A stretch of DNA of 64,000 bases. Origin: Chaetorhynchus papuensis (taxonomy: Eukaryota > Chordata > Aves > Passeriformes > Rhipiduridae). The DNA is taken from positions 344,305 to 408,304 of the forward strand of contig VWYX01000752.1 in NCBI GenBank assembly GCA_013396525.1, given 5' to 3'. Positions 21,401 to 32,300 of the stretch are shown here, piece by piece (the first letter of the stretch is position 1; each line of letters opens with the position of its first letter). The notes below the pieces were generated by a model. It was not told the DNA's origin, searched no databases, and saw nothing but the letters and a program-made list of their open reading frames with translations. The position numbers were made by a program, and so were the translations under genes.

Positions 21401-24388
21401 TTAGAATACTCAAATCATATTAATGCAACTTCCAGCTTAAGGCAAAATTTTGTTTTGCAAAGATGCGTCAATTCCTGCAGAGAACACAAGAAACTCCCCT
21501 AACCTGCTCAGAAAGGCCCTGAAAAGCTAAACCATCTCTCCCACTCTCCTTTCCCCCCATGAGTCTCACAGCTGAAACCAATTGGACTGGAAGAAAGAAA
21601 GTAAAACCAAGCGTGAAAGGAAAAAGAGGGTCAGGAAGGGAAAGAAAGTGGGCGGTGAGAAGGCAAACTCCAGGCTGAGTACACACAACTGACTGAGATG
21701 GGGGCTGGTCATATTTCTCACGCTGTGCTTTTTAAGTCACATGGCTCTTCTCTGGCAATAAAGTTTCTCCCTCCCTGAGTTTGGTCCCCATCCGTAAGAT
21801 CTATCTGTAATTTAATTCTGACCTCTATTTCTGTACTGAAAAGCTCCCTTTCTTACACAGCCAAACAGCACAGGACTTCTGTGCAAGGATGGCTGCTGCT
21901 GCTTCTCCTCTCCTGCAGCACATGCACAGCAGGGTGACTATTAACTACCAGTTTGCTTTAAGCTCATGAGGGGATGCTGTGCCTCTTAAGAGGCCATATT
22001 TTTTCCAGCCTTACAATATACCTGAGAACGTGGAAATTTTGAGGATTAGGGTTTGAGAACAGTCAGATAAAGATATTTTGAATGACTGGGAATAGCAACG
22101 GTGCTTGCTGGACAAAAATAAAAGCAGACGCAGGTTGTCAACACCATCCCACATCGCTCATGTTCTGGTCACCCAACTGAGATGTCCTCAGTGTTCTGCA
22201 TACAGAGAGGTCTGTTTCTAAAACATATGACCTATATTTTGTGTAGTACTGCTTAAGGGAAAACTCACAGTCACTTGCTAGATCTATTCAGGACTAAATG
22301 ACATAATGTCATCAGTTTCATCTTACCTGGTACACCCCTACACATGCAATCCTGGTGAAATTCCTTTCACGACATTTAAAACCATTCCCAAAACCCAGAG
22401 AGGGCAGCAAGAACTGTCTTACCATTTTCAGCATGTAATTTGCCATTGCATGAAGATGTCGTGTTGAAAATCCGCTCACAATTATAAAATAATCACAGTA
22501 TTTTATTTCTGGAGATAGCTGGATGACACAGATGTCCTTAGCATTTTCTTGCCTCAGCAGTGCTACAACCAAGTCAATGTTGAACTTCAGAAGAACAGTA
22601 TCTGGAACACATGGAAAAAATAGTACAGTGGCAAATTTTCTTTTTAATTGCAAAAATAAACCATTTAAAGCCATAAAATAACAATTAACTGAATTATAGC
22701 CTCAGCTAAACACTCACTGTGGAGTTTGGTTTGATACTGACAATGCAACATGAACTGCAGATTTTTCAAAATCATTTTTACAACCACCAAAGCTGAGAAC
22801 TAAGCAATCTTCCAGTAAAAAACACTATCACTAGATGTAACAGTTACCTAAGTGAAAGTCTGGTTTTTGCTAACTTACTTTTTTCTTGTTGCTGCCATTT
22901 AAAAGTCAATAGTTTCATCATACTTGTCAATTGAGATGAATTAAACCTAAGTACTCCAACAGACATTATTAAAACAACAGAAAAAAATTAAAATATTTCA
23001 GAACAATGCTTTTCAACAATCTGTGATAACACATTGTGATGAAACTATTCTAGACTATTAAGTAGAAGAAACCAATATTCTGAAAATGGAGCTGACATGA
23101 TGCAGTGTGAAGACATTTTTTATTCGCAGACTGAGTAAAGGCACTTTTTTTCCCCCCAGCCTGATCTGCTGCAGAGGATTATGATATTGTAGATAAAGCT
23201 TTAGTCCTTCAACAGTTTGAGGAAGCTCCTTAGAAGACAGTGCAACTATGTTCTGTTCACACCATGAAATCAGTTTATTTCTAATTTGTCCTAATTAGGT
23301 AGATGCAACTTGTTTGCACACTTTGGGCATAATTTGAATCTGTCAGCAATGCAAGTCTGCCACTATAAAGTGAACATTAGTGCAGACTGAGCATCAGCAC
23401 AAAGCCAAGCTTTGTATTTCCCAATATAAAGAAAAACCAAACAAAAGAACAATAGCTACAATTATATGCATGAACGGGGATATGAAATTGGATCAGATCT
23501 CTGTAAATGGAAGGCTTTCAGCTCAGGGCACTCTTTAAATTTTTGCTGTGGTCACACATCTAGAAAATTAGCAGTGGCCACAGCTCCTCCAGACACAGCG
23601 GTTACAGAAGTCAAATATTTGCCTGGTAGCCACATGAGAAGCCTCCAGAACCCGCTGGGAGAACGGATGGCCTCAACATCAGCAGGCACTGATCGTCACG
23701 GTCAGATCCAGACTAGAGGGGCTTTGCTGAACAGCTACAGCCACAAACCAGCCCTGTGCACACAAGGCTTGTACCTGTGATTAGCCCCGGCGCTTCGGAG
23801 GCTGTGCCCTACCGGGGCGATTGCGAGCGCACGGCACAGCAGCCTGTCCGGCTGGGCACCAGCCCCGTCCCACAAGCGATCCCGTACGGATCCACACACG
23901 GGCTCCCTCCACACCAGCCCCGACTCCTCCCTTTCCAGCAGCGCTGGGGAGGCGATGCCGGCCCAGTGCTGCTGCCGTGACCCCGAGGCCCGCGGTCTCG
24001 GCTGAGGTGAGGCCGATCCCACCGCACCGGGCACGGCGAGGATCCTCCGCAGCTGCAGACGCGATTCCACGCGTGCCGAGCAGCCCCTTCTTCGCGAGAA
24101 GTCACACTCCGCTCAGGGTCTCGCTGGGCACCCCTGAGGGGCGGCCCCGGGCCGGGCCCTACCTGCCGCCTGCTGCCGCTCCGCCGCCGCCCCCAGCGCC
24201 CCGGCACCGGCTCCGCCTCCCGCCGCCGCGTAGCCCCGACCCGGCAGGACCCGGGGTGGCGGCGGCTCCGCCCGCGGGACGCCCCCGGCCGCGGCCCCGA
24301 GCGGCCGCAGGAACCGCCGCGCCCCCGCCAGTGCCCGCCACATGCCGGCCTGCCTCGCCCCGCCCCTCCCGGGCCGCCGCTCCGCCAT
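18289..24388 (-). CDS. MALSU1: MALSU1, mitochondrial assembly of ribosomal large subunit 1
   Basis: RsfS/YbeB/Iojap-family protein of mitochondria; it binds the mitoribosomal large subunit (uL14m side) during assembly and prevents early joining of the small subunit. Four exons on the minus strand (24163-24388, 22423-22601, 19648-19729, 18289-18467) join in phases 1, 0, 1 into 221 residues; the human protein is of similar size (234 from memory). Residues 1-75 are Ala/Arg/Gly-rich, with [16 protein letters not shown] from residue 16 looking like a mitochondrial targeting sequence. The RsfS domain runs from about residue 82 ([14 protein letters not shown]) through DYFIIVSG and [37 protein letters not shown] and PYDDQL. 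It reads toward IGF2BP3. First ATG or Met16 could be the start; both fall in frame. Confidence 0.95.
18468..19647 (-). other. MALSU1: MALSU1 intron 3
   Basis: 1.2 kb without any recognised exon or repeat. Confidence 0.7.
19648..19729 (-). CDS. MALSU1: MALSU1 coding exon 3
   Basis: Acceptor TTCTTCAG and donor TTTTG|GTAAAT; 27 codons plus one base. It encodes [19 protein letters not shown]; the DDW residues (155-157) are a hallmark of the family. Confidence 0.94.
20618..20656. repeat. 17-bp perfect inverted repeat, 5-base loop
   Basis: Arms 20618-20634 and 20640-20656 are exact reverse complements (arm begins CAGCTGTTCCTGG), loop TCCAC. Confidence 0.9.
20853..20883. repeat. 12-bp perfect inverted repeat, 7-base loop
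   Basis: Arms TTTCCAAGCCTT (20853-20864) and AAGGCTTGGAAA (20872-20883). Confidence 0.9.
22423..22601 (-). CDS. MALSU1: MALSU1 coding exon 2 (RsfS core)
   Basis: Acceptor GTTCCAG and donor ATG|GTAAGA. The first two bases complete an Asp codon with the G left by exon 1, then 59 codons follow. It carries [20 protein letters not shown] and [11 protein letters not shown], the family signature. Confidence 0.95.
22602..24162 (-). other. MALSU1: MALSU1 intron 1
   Basis: 1.56 kb; the end next to exon 1 is part of the CpG island. No other exon found. Confidence 0.7.
24163..24388 (-). CDS. MALSU1: MALSU1 coding exon 1 (targeting sequence)
   Basis: Starts at the ATG at 24388-24386 and ends GCGGCAG|GTAGGG, phase 1, with 75 complete codons. 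GC content is very high. A second in-frame ATG (24343-24341) begins MWRAL, which matches the second Met-Trp-Arg of the human protein as I remember it. The first ATG has C at -3 and G at +4; the second has G at -3. Confidence 0.85.
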
Positions 24389-24490
24389 TGGCCGGCAGCG
24401 GGGCCGCCCCCTCGCCTAATTGGCGCAGCCGGCTGTCGCTCGGGCCGCGGCGCGCGCGCGGCGCTGCCCGGAGGTGGCGGCGCTGCCGGG

Positions 24491-24559
24491 GCTGTCCCCG
24501 AACCGCCCCCGGGGCTGTCCCCGAACCGCCCCCGGGGCTGTCCCCGAACCGCCCCCGGG
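24491..24559. repeat. 23-bp tandem repeat, three copies, in the MALSU1 promoter
   Basis: Three identical head-to-tail copies of a 23-base unit starting GCTGTCCCCGAACCGCC. Each copy contains CCGCCC, i.e. a GC box on the MALSU1 coding strand, at 24503, 24526 and 24549. Confidence 0.95.
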
Positions 24560-24644
24560 GCGGCCCCGGGCGGGCCCGCGGCTCTGCGGCTCCGCGCCCA
24601 GGAGCGGCCTCTCGCTGAGGGGAGGTGAGCGCTCGGGCTTTCAA

Positions 24645-24925
24645 AGGGTCACAGAACCATAGAAAGGCTTGGGCTGGAAAAGACCTTAAAGATCATCCAG
24701 TTCCGACCTGCGTGCCATGGGCAGGGACACCTTCCACTAAACGGTTGCTCAGAGCCCCATCCAGCCTGGCCTTGAGCACTTCCAGGGATGAGGCATCCAC
24801 AACTTCTTTGAGCAACCTGTTCCAGTGCCTCACCACCCTCACAGTAAAGACATTTTCCCTAGTATCTGAACCTACTATCTTTCCATTTGAAGCCATTTCC
24901 CCTTGTTCTGTTGCTCCTCAGCCGT
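24645..24925 (-). mobile_element. CR1 LINE 3' fragment, minus strand
   Basis: Read on the minus strand it encodes VRVVRHWNRL and SLEVLKARLDGALSN and ends in the CR1 3' end (...CTTTAAGGTCTTTTCCAGCC...). It is 5'-truncated and sits about 260 bases upstream of the MALSU1 start codon. Confidence 0.92.
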
Positions 24926-25624
24926 GTGGTCTCCCTTGTCCTCCCTGCCGTGTGTGATTGATAGGTTGGGTTTTTAGCTGCATCTGGCCTGTGGGATTCT
25001 GGAGCCAGAAAACAGATGCAGGTTAACTTGGGAATGCATCCTGAAGGTAGCTGTTTGGTACCATGGCTTGGTAACATGGGCCAAAGGACAGATAAACAAG
25101 CATCAATTTTAAAGATAGTTTGATAGTGTCTAGGTTTGAGAGGAAAGTTAATTTCCGCTCTGTAATCACTGCTGTGCTGTGCTGGGTTGCTGGGCAGCTG
25201 GAAAGGGGCAGGTACAGTATATGGGCACTACCATATAAACCCAAGCACTGCTCAACCCCTTTGCCCCTTTTTAAAGTCTACAGTTTTGCCTAAAAAACGA
25301 ACACATTTTTCCTGAGAAAAGTGTGTTTTCTATTTGTGTAATTCCCACATAGTGTTAATGGGCACAGGGTAGTAGTCTCACTATGCTTCGTTTGCTATGG
25401 AGAAAGTTGTCAAGGGTTTAGAAACTATGGCCTGGGCGTGTTTAAGCATTTGTATTTAATGTGGGTGAAATGTATTTCCCTCTACCTCCTTCCCCTGGAA
25501 ATCCTGGTATTTACAGGGACACTAAAATAAAAGAATTGCTATTCAGAATGTGTTTCCCTCTCTCACCAAGTATGATAGTCAAGCAATGATATTAAGGTTT
25601 AAAAGATATAGTCATGGGTGGTGC

Positions 25625-25916
25625 CAGACTCTGGTGGTGCCCAGCAACAGGATGGGGAGCAGTGGCCATAAACTAAAACCAAGAAGTTTCACCTCAACAT
25701 GAGGAAGAACTTTTATATCTTAAGGGTTGCAGAGCACTGGAACAGGCTGCCCAGGGAGGTCATGGAGTGTCCCTTTTTAGAGACATTCCAAACCCACCTG
25801 GACACACTCCTGTGTAATTTGCTGTAGGTGATCCTGTCTTGGTGGGGAGTCTGGACTAGATCATCTCCAGAGGTCCCTTTCAACCTAAGAAATCTGGGAT
25901 TATGGAATTCTGTGTG
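25625..25916 (+). mobile_element. CR1 LINE 3' fragment, plus strand
   Basis: AGTTTCACCTCAACATGAGG, CACTGGAACAGGCTGCCCAG and GGACTAGATCATCTCCAGAG are CR1 3' region hallmarks. 5'-truncated, about 290 bases. Confidence 0.92.
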
Positions 25917-25919
25917 AAT

Positions 25920-28900
25920 TATAAAGACCTGTAGTGATAAAAACTCTATCTTTAAAGGAGATTTGACTATGCTGTATGAGGCTGGAGGTGATTGTTGGTA
26001 CTAATAAGCCACAGTGGCTGGATGTCTCTGGCAAAGTTTTGTTTGATTCCTCTACAGTTCCTTCAGAGACTGGTGGTTTTTAGCCTTGGTTTCAGCTTAA
26101 AAATACTTTTGGTAAGGAAAAAAAGCCACATCTGATGAGCCTTAATTGTGTGCTATAAAACATACTCAAGAAGAAAAAGGGGGAGGAACAAAACAAGTGG
26201 TTTGAAATAACAGCTCAATTTTTAAAGTAATTTTTAATCAGTTGCTGCCCAACTGATATTTCCGTTTCTCTTGAAGACATGTTTGAAAAGATGTTCTTTC
26301 TATGAAGACAATGTACATTTATGTTTGATGTCATTCTTGATGTTATTTCTCCAAAGGGAATGCCTGAAACCTGTCTTGTAACATTTGCTGACATTCACAA
26401 ATCTGTTGTTTGTCAGCTGTTCTTGCCTTTGAAGGACATGAAGTTCATTTGTATCCTGATCTGTTCTGAAATGGTGTCATGTGAGTGTTAAGAAAGTCTC
26501 CTTGCTTCTCAGGTTTGTGGTGCCATTGCTCTGAGTACACTTGAAGGGAGACTGCAAAATCAGCTCGATAACCAGTGGTAGAGCCAGGTGTGAGCTGAGG
26601 GTAAGGCAGATCCCGAATCCTGTGTTTTATGGAGGTAGACACTGTTTTGATCAATAATTGGGCAGCTCATCAAGTTGCTTACCTTGCAGTTTCTCGTTCT
26701 GAGACAAAGCAATGAACTCTTTAAAATCATTACATGGTTTATTTGTCAGTGCAGCAGTTAAATCCCATTGTATAAAAGTAAAGATGTATGAAACAAGTTA
26801 CAGCTGAGAAGGCAAAATCATAATATAAAAATGTTGTATTCTGACATGATACTTAAAGGGAGATAGTGCAAGATATTCCTAATACTTAGGCTAAAGTATA
26901 AAAAAGCTCATATTGTATGCCTGAAAGCTGTTTTCTATGCACAAGCTTAAGATTTCTCCAACATGCAGCATTTTGCAGAAACAAGATGCTTTCTGCATGT
27001 AGCCTAGGTGGTAGCCTGAATCTTCACTGATCCTAAGCTGTGACAGATTTAATGTTTTCATGCTTCATTACAGGTCATCTTAAGCTTTCCACAAAACCCC
27101 TGTCCTGCCTCAAGCTAGAGCAACAAATACAAATTGCAGTCCTGCCTGACTGATAACAGAGGACATAACATTTAGACAGTAATTTTTGCAGAAAATGCGT
27201 TTCCTGTTTAAGTCAGAAAATAGTTTGAGATGCTAGTTCTTAGACAACAGGATGTTACATATAAGGAAGATGGAACAATAACAAATACACTGCTTTTAAT
27301 AATATAACTGAAATAGCCACAAAAGAATTAAAATACTAATACAAAAGAAATAAAAGAAGAAAAGAGGCTGTTGAATTTTAGAACTAAAGAACTAATCTCA
27401 CAGGTATGTTGGAATCTGAATTTTTAAAAATATCCTTAAATCATTTAAACGTGTCTGTGCACACTGGGAAGGGGCAGTGAAGACTAGATTGAGATTACAA
27501 GTGATAAGCATTTGAAAGATCTGATAAAATAGTAGGAAAGTGTGTTTATATATTGCCTCAGGAACAGAAAACAGTATGTATCAAAGATGTTTCAAGACAT
27601 GGTAAATAAGCTAATTATATTGAAATACAGATCTTCAAAGAATTCAGTGTTTAGAAATTGATTGTGTAAGGTCATTTGCCCAGCCTCCATTTTGGTTATA
27701 ACCTTTACTAACAACAGCAGGGGTTTTATGAAACATGAACTATAAAGAATTTTTGGTCTGCTTGCTCATCTCAATTAATGTTTTTAGCAACCTCTTCCCT
27801 TTCTGCAAATTAAGATGCTGTCCTTTTCTTATCATCCAGTAAGCCAGCCTTCAGCAGTTTGTGCTGGTCTCACACTGAGAAACACCACGATGCTGAGTGA
27901 TGAGCATGTGTGGCTATGAGGCCAGATCGCTTGTGGAAGGCCTCAGAACAAGTTCTTTTAACAGAATTGCAGCTAGAGTGGACAAGTGAGGGCACATTGA
28001 TTTTGTGTAAGTTTACATTTTCTAAGGTGCATCATGTAAAAGCAGAAATTGGAGCGTAGTGTTTGATTTATATGGGGTTTTCATTGATTTGATTTAGTGG
28101 TCAGAGGGATGGAAGAGCAAGCAGAAATTAATGTCTCTTTACAGCAGGAAAGACAGAAATGAACAGAGAAGAGGAAAAGGCAGTTGAATGCTACCCCTTC
28201 CTGCTAGATCCCTTGTTCTGCTGACTCTTTGTTGGACGTGGAGCACGTATCCACATATCTGCCCCCTTGGGAGCAGTGGTGCCAGTCCAGTGTCTCAAGA
28301 CCAATGGAAGCAAAGAAGGCAAAGACAGCATCAGCAGTTGCAACTCACAATTTTGCATGGGACTCAAAGTCTGAACAGGGAGAGCCAAGCCAATGGGCCT
28401 CATCTTGTTGCTCGGGTGTCTGTGGTCTAGCTTATAGTGAGACTCATGCACTGGTAGCCATGTCCAGTGGGAAGCTAAGTGTGTCCAGCCCTGTTTTCTG
28501 GCCCTGAGGCCAACTGGCATTGAATGAGCTGCACCCATGCTATTGAACCCTGAAAAACAGGGTGGCTGCTGCCAAACTCACAGTGGGGGGCTGTGCCTCT
28601 GGTGATTCCCAGAATCTAGGGTTTGCTTGGTGGGGAGCTGGCCCGCCTGGGGCAAGTGTGTGCTAGGACCTCCTGAACAGTGTAACAGTGGCAGCAGTTC
28701 AGTGCCAATGCCTGGGAATAGGCCATGGCATGTTTCATTCCACAGGCATAACACGTGCCTGCCCCCCATGTCTCTCTTTCCAGCAAAGGCATGAATCCTG
28801 CTAAGGCAGTAAGCAGCAATAAAAACTAAGTGTTTACACTTAGTTTGGTTGGTTGCTGGGGTTTTTGTCTTTTTTTTTTAATTAACCTTTTTTTTTTTTT

Positions 28901-29000
28901 TCCCTTCCAGATTATGGATGTGATTAATTTTGCAGGTTGTTAACCTAGAAGTAAGAAAAGCCAGATAAGGGTGCAGGGGTGGGGGGTATTAGTAATTCAG
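25920..29000. other. Spacer between MALSU1 and GPNMB
   Basis: No gene recognised. Small open frames near 28190-28540 on both strands have no known motif. Long T runs flank 28870-28910, with a strong pyrimidine tract and CAG on the plus strand at 28910. Confidence 0.6.
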
Positions 29001-29074
29001 AAGAGTGTATCCTACATCACAAGCAAGAACAGCGAGTGCTTAAAACTACCTCCTTGTTTTTCTACAAAGACTAC

Positions 29075-29080
29075 TTTAAT
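29075..29080 (-). terminator. Candidate GPNMB poly(A) signal
   Basis: ATTAAA on the minus strand about 160 bases after the stop. Another ATTAAA lies near 28880 followed by T-rich sequence. No AATAAA was seen between 28800 and 29238, so the gene end is not settled. Confidence 0.3.
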
Positions 29081-29238
29081 GCTGCTAATTGCACCAAGCC
29101 CCAAAAGTTACCATCCCATCTATTTGTGCTTTCACCTTACTCCCTGGGGTTTTTTTGTAACAAGAATAAAGCCCCATTAAAGTACAGTTCAGATATGAGT
29201 CCTGTACTTATTCTAATAGTCAGTGTTACACTAAAGGT

Positions 29239-29392
29239 TTAAACAATGCCTGGTTTACTCTTCAGCAGAGGATTTCTCTCAGTGCTGTTAGGGAAGAAAA
29301 TGGCTTTGAAAGTGCTGAAGTAAGCAGTAAATCCCTCCGGCTTCTCTGTTTGCTCCACACTCCTCTCAATAGGCTTGTATTGCTTGTATCTC
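29239..29392 (-). CDS. GPNMB: GPNMB coding exon 11 (cytoplasmic tail)
   Basis: Acceptor TCCTTGCAG; encodes RYKQYKPIERS, a Phe/Ala segment FKAIFFP and ERNPLLKSKPGIV to TAA at 29241-29239. YxxI and acidic dileucine signals fit melanosome/lysosome sorting. Confidence 0.95.
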
Positions 29393-32300
29393 CTGCAAGG
29401 AATGTGCACAGTTAGTTGCTGAAAGAGGTTTAAAGGAGAAGAGAACTCTCTTTTAAAGGAAAGCCCACATTTAGCATGTGACCAGTGCATAAGAGCACCA
29501 ATCATGTGTTCATCATGCGTTCTCTCTCCTCCTTCCCTGTTCAATCTCATCGAATGTCTGGCAGCCATAGGTCAGTAGTGGTGATGGGGGTCTGCTTAGG
29601 GAGAAGGAGTACTGGAGTCCTGCTGCTCCATGGGGGTGTGTGCTTGTCATCACTCACTGGGAAGGGTGAGCACACACTTGAGTCAAGAGTCTTGGTGCAG
29701 TCTCAAAGTCTCATGAGAAACATCCAAGCTAACAATGCAGCAACATGTGCTTCTGTTAACTGCTGTCCTGAATGCTCAGCACCTTTCCCCCAAAGAGTTT
29801 ATTCATCAATTATTTAATGGAGAATTTGTTTGGTTTCACTGCATACATAAATCACATCATGCAGTTTGAGTTTGCTTTCTGCTTACATGAAGTTCCCAGG
29901 CCTGCTAGTATTACTCTTTGTGCTAATGGGCACAGAGTGTAATTTTCTCTGAAAGTCCTTAACATCTGCATATTTTCCAATGGTTTTGTGGCCTAAACCA
30001 GTAATCTCATTTCCTTGAATATTTGCCAGAATATTTGTGAGTTGCAATAATAAAGAAACAAAAATGTAGTTAAAGCACATTTAAGTTGTTTGGTTTGTTA
30101 ATTTAAATAATATTTTGACAGTTCTTTGAACTTTTTTTAATCATAGAAACTAGCAACTTACTTGTAAAGGACAAATGCCCCAATGGTACCAAACACTGCC
30201 AACAAGCCAAGGAAGATAAAGACACCTTCTGTTGTTCTAGATGATGCTCCTAGAGTTCAGAAAGTAGATTGATTAAAAGTTAGCCTCTATTCTACAGTGA
30301 GATAGACTTTCTAATGAAAACTTTTACTTACTGCTGTACAAATTGAAGCACAGTTAGTAATTCTAATATGCTAAGCATTGGAGGTCAGTGACTGGCAGGA
30401 GGTGGTGCTTTCACATCCTAATCCATGCAATCCTTGGTTGCTCCAGAGTGTGAGCTGGGCTTTGCCAGTTTTCTCATATGAGCCATGCTCCTCAGACACA
30501 AGGCTGCCCTTCCAGCGTGGAGGGGAATGAAGGGCCCTCTTGGCACCCCACAAGGTGAAGCTAATTCGATCCTTGCCATTTGTTATGCTGGGGAAATGTT
30601 TACACTGACTATAAGATAACTGTTTGACAAAACTAGATGGGCTCATCCAGAAGGTGACTCAAAGCAGCAACCTCTCTTAGATCCTAATTCTGCTTTGATT
30701 ATAGTGGAAGCCCCAAAGTACAACTCAGCTTTGCCCTCTGGAGGAATCCTAGGCAGACCAGCCTTATTGGGCTAAAGCTAGTCTCTGTGAATAAAGTTGA
30801 GAAAAACCCTTCTGCATGCTTATTTTCACCTTTAGGAGCCAGAATGCACTTACAGGTCAGTCAGGCATTGTGCTTATTCATAATGAACTGATTTCAGTAC
30901 AGATAAACTTACACCTAGATTAAATAAAATCAGCAAAAAAAGCAATGGAAAATTACTGCAATGGGTCAGTTGCTTGGCCGATAGTAATTAGAGAGTTTGG
31001 AAGAGTCAGTAGGGCATTGTAATAGGAAGTCAGGAGGGCAGTGAAGTGGGAGCAGGGAGCACAATTGTTTTGCCTTCTGGCTGAGGCTGAGTTTAATAGC
31101 TGGTTCTGCCAAAGACTGCTTTGATAGCTGTGAGCAAGACACTCATCCAACCAAAGGTAAAGCTCCTCTTCAGAAGATTACCCTGGGCAGACTCTGTAGT
31201 CACTGGATGTTACACAGATCATTCCAGAACATGATTCATCTTAGCCTCACATAGAAATAAAAACTATGTCAAGGCCAGTGGGCAGTAAAGAGGGTCCAGG
31301 GCAGGCAACTCTGCTGCAGATTTTGATTCTGTCTCAAGTGAGCTGAATTCCCCTCTATTTCTGCTATCTCTTCATGTGTGGAGTGGGCTGGCTGGCATGT
31401 TCCCCACCTGTTTTCTGCCCAAAAGAGTTTTCCGTGGGAAATTACATTATGGCTTAAGAACCTTTCATATTCTGTGATATTGAATAGTTTGTATAATTAC
31501 TGTATTCATTGGATCGTAAACAGAAGTCAAACCAAGGTCTAACACCTAAAATTCCTCCAGAGACATACTAATCATTTTATCTTTGCATGAACTCTTACAC
31601 AAGCTGGTGCAGTCTCAGCTGAGGCTTCCAGGCATAAGAACCCCCATATGTATTCCTGGGCTCTCTCCCCCTGCAGGGAAGTGACCACGGGGAGAAGCTC
31701 TTCACCAGCGACCCACGTCCGCTCTTTGTGGACTCACCTCCATTTACAGAAATGAGGGCACTGGCAAGGGCTTGGCTTGTGTCATCACCCAAGGTGATGT
31801 TTATGCAGTAGGTCCCAGGTTCCTCAAAAGCTCTCCTGATGGTGAGTAAACATTCATCCGTGACGACGATGGGGTCGCATACCATGCTCTTGGACACCTG
31901 GCACGTGGGGTCAGAAACTACTGTGCAGACATCTGTGGGGAGACTGGCATGGGAAGAGAGAGCACATTGCATCTGAGGAGTCCTGTCAGCCCAGTTAGCC
32001 CAGTTCATAGACACATGGCACTGGTGCACCAGCTTTCTGCTGGTGCCTGTTGAAATCAGTGGTACTATAGTGATTTAAGCGTGTTTTATTAATACTATAT
32101 GTATTTTTTGCTTACCTATACATTTATATATGTACATGTGGATTTTATATAGAATGCATTTATACAATCTATATTATTATCTGCTTGTTTTGTTTATCAT
32201 TTTACATTTTATGGTGATCATAGGAGTTACCTGCATCAAATCAGCTTATAAAGTCCATTACCTATAATACACATCATTAAGAAAGGAATGCAGATTCCTA

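Larger units (their letters stand above)
19730..22422 (-). other. MALSU1: MALSU1 intron 2
   Basis: 2.7 kb with no exon. It carries two perfect inverted repeats (20618-20656 and 20853-20883). No CR1 was recognised. Confidence 0.7.
23780..24640. promoter_or_regulatory. MALSU1: CpG island promoter of MALSU1
   Basis: Sharp change from AT-rich flank to very GC- and CpG-rich sequence spanning exon 1 and its upstream side. Inverted CCAAT boxes (minus-strand CCAAT at 24391-24387 and 24423-24419) lie 32 bases apart, and GC boxes sit further upstream. Typical of a TATA-less housekeeping promoter; whether it also fires on the plus strand is unknown. Confidence 0.8.

Noticed and set aside
24491..24559. 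Possible CRISPR-like array
   Set aside because: The repeat units abut with no spacers; it is a simple minisatellite in a vertebrate promoter.
23821..24618. 265-codon plus-strand open frame
   Set aside because: It lies in the CpG island over MALSU1 exon 1; the Pro/Ala/Arg-rich product is the shadow of GC-rich sequence with few stop codons.
24159..24644. 161-codon minus-strand open frame overlapping MALSU1 exon 1
   Set aside because: Different frame from the one that joins correctly to exon 2; the minisatellite and GC richness keep it open.
24693..24896. 67-codon minus-strand frame with a recognisable sequence
   Set aside because: It is the CR1 3' region (RHWNRL...SLEVLKARL), not a host gene.
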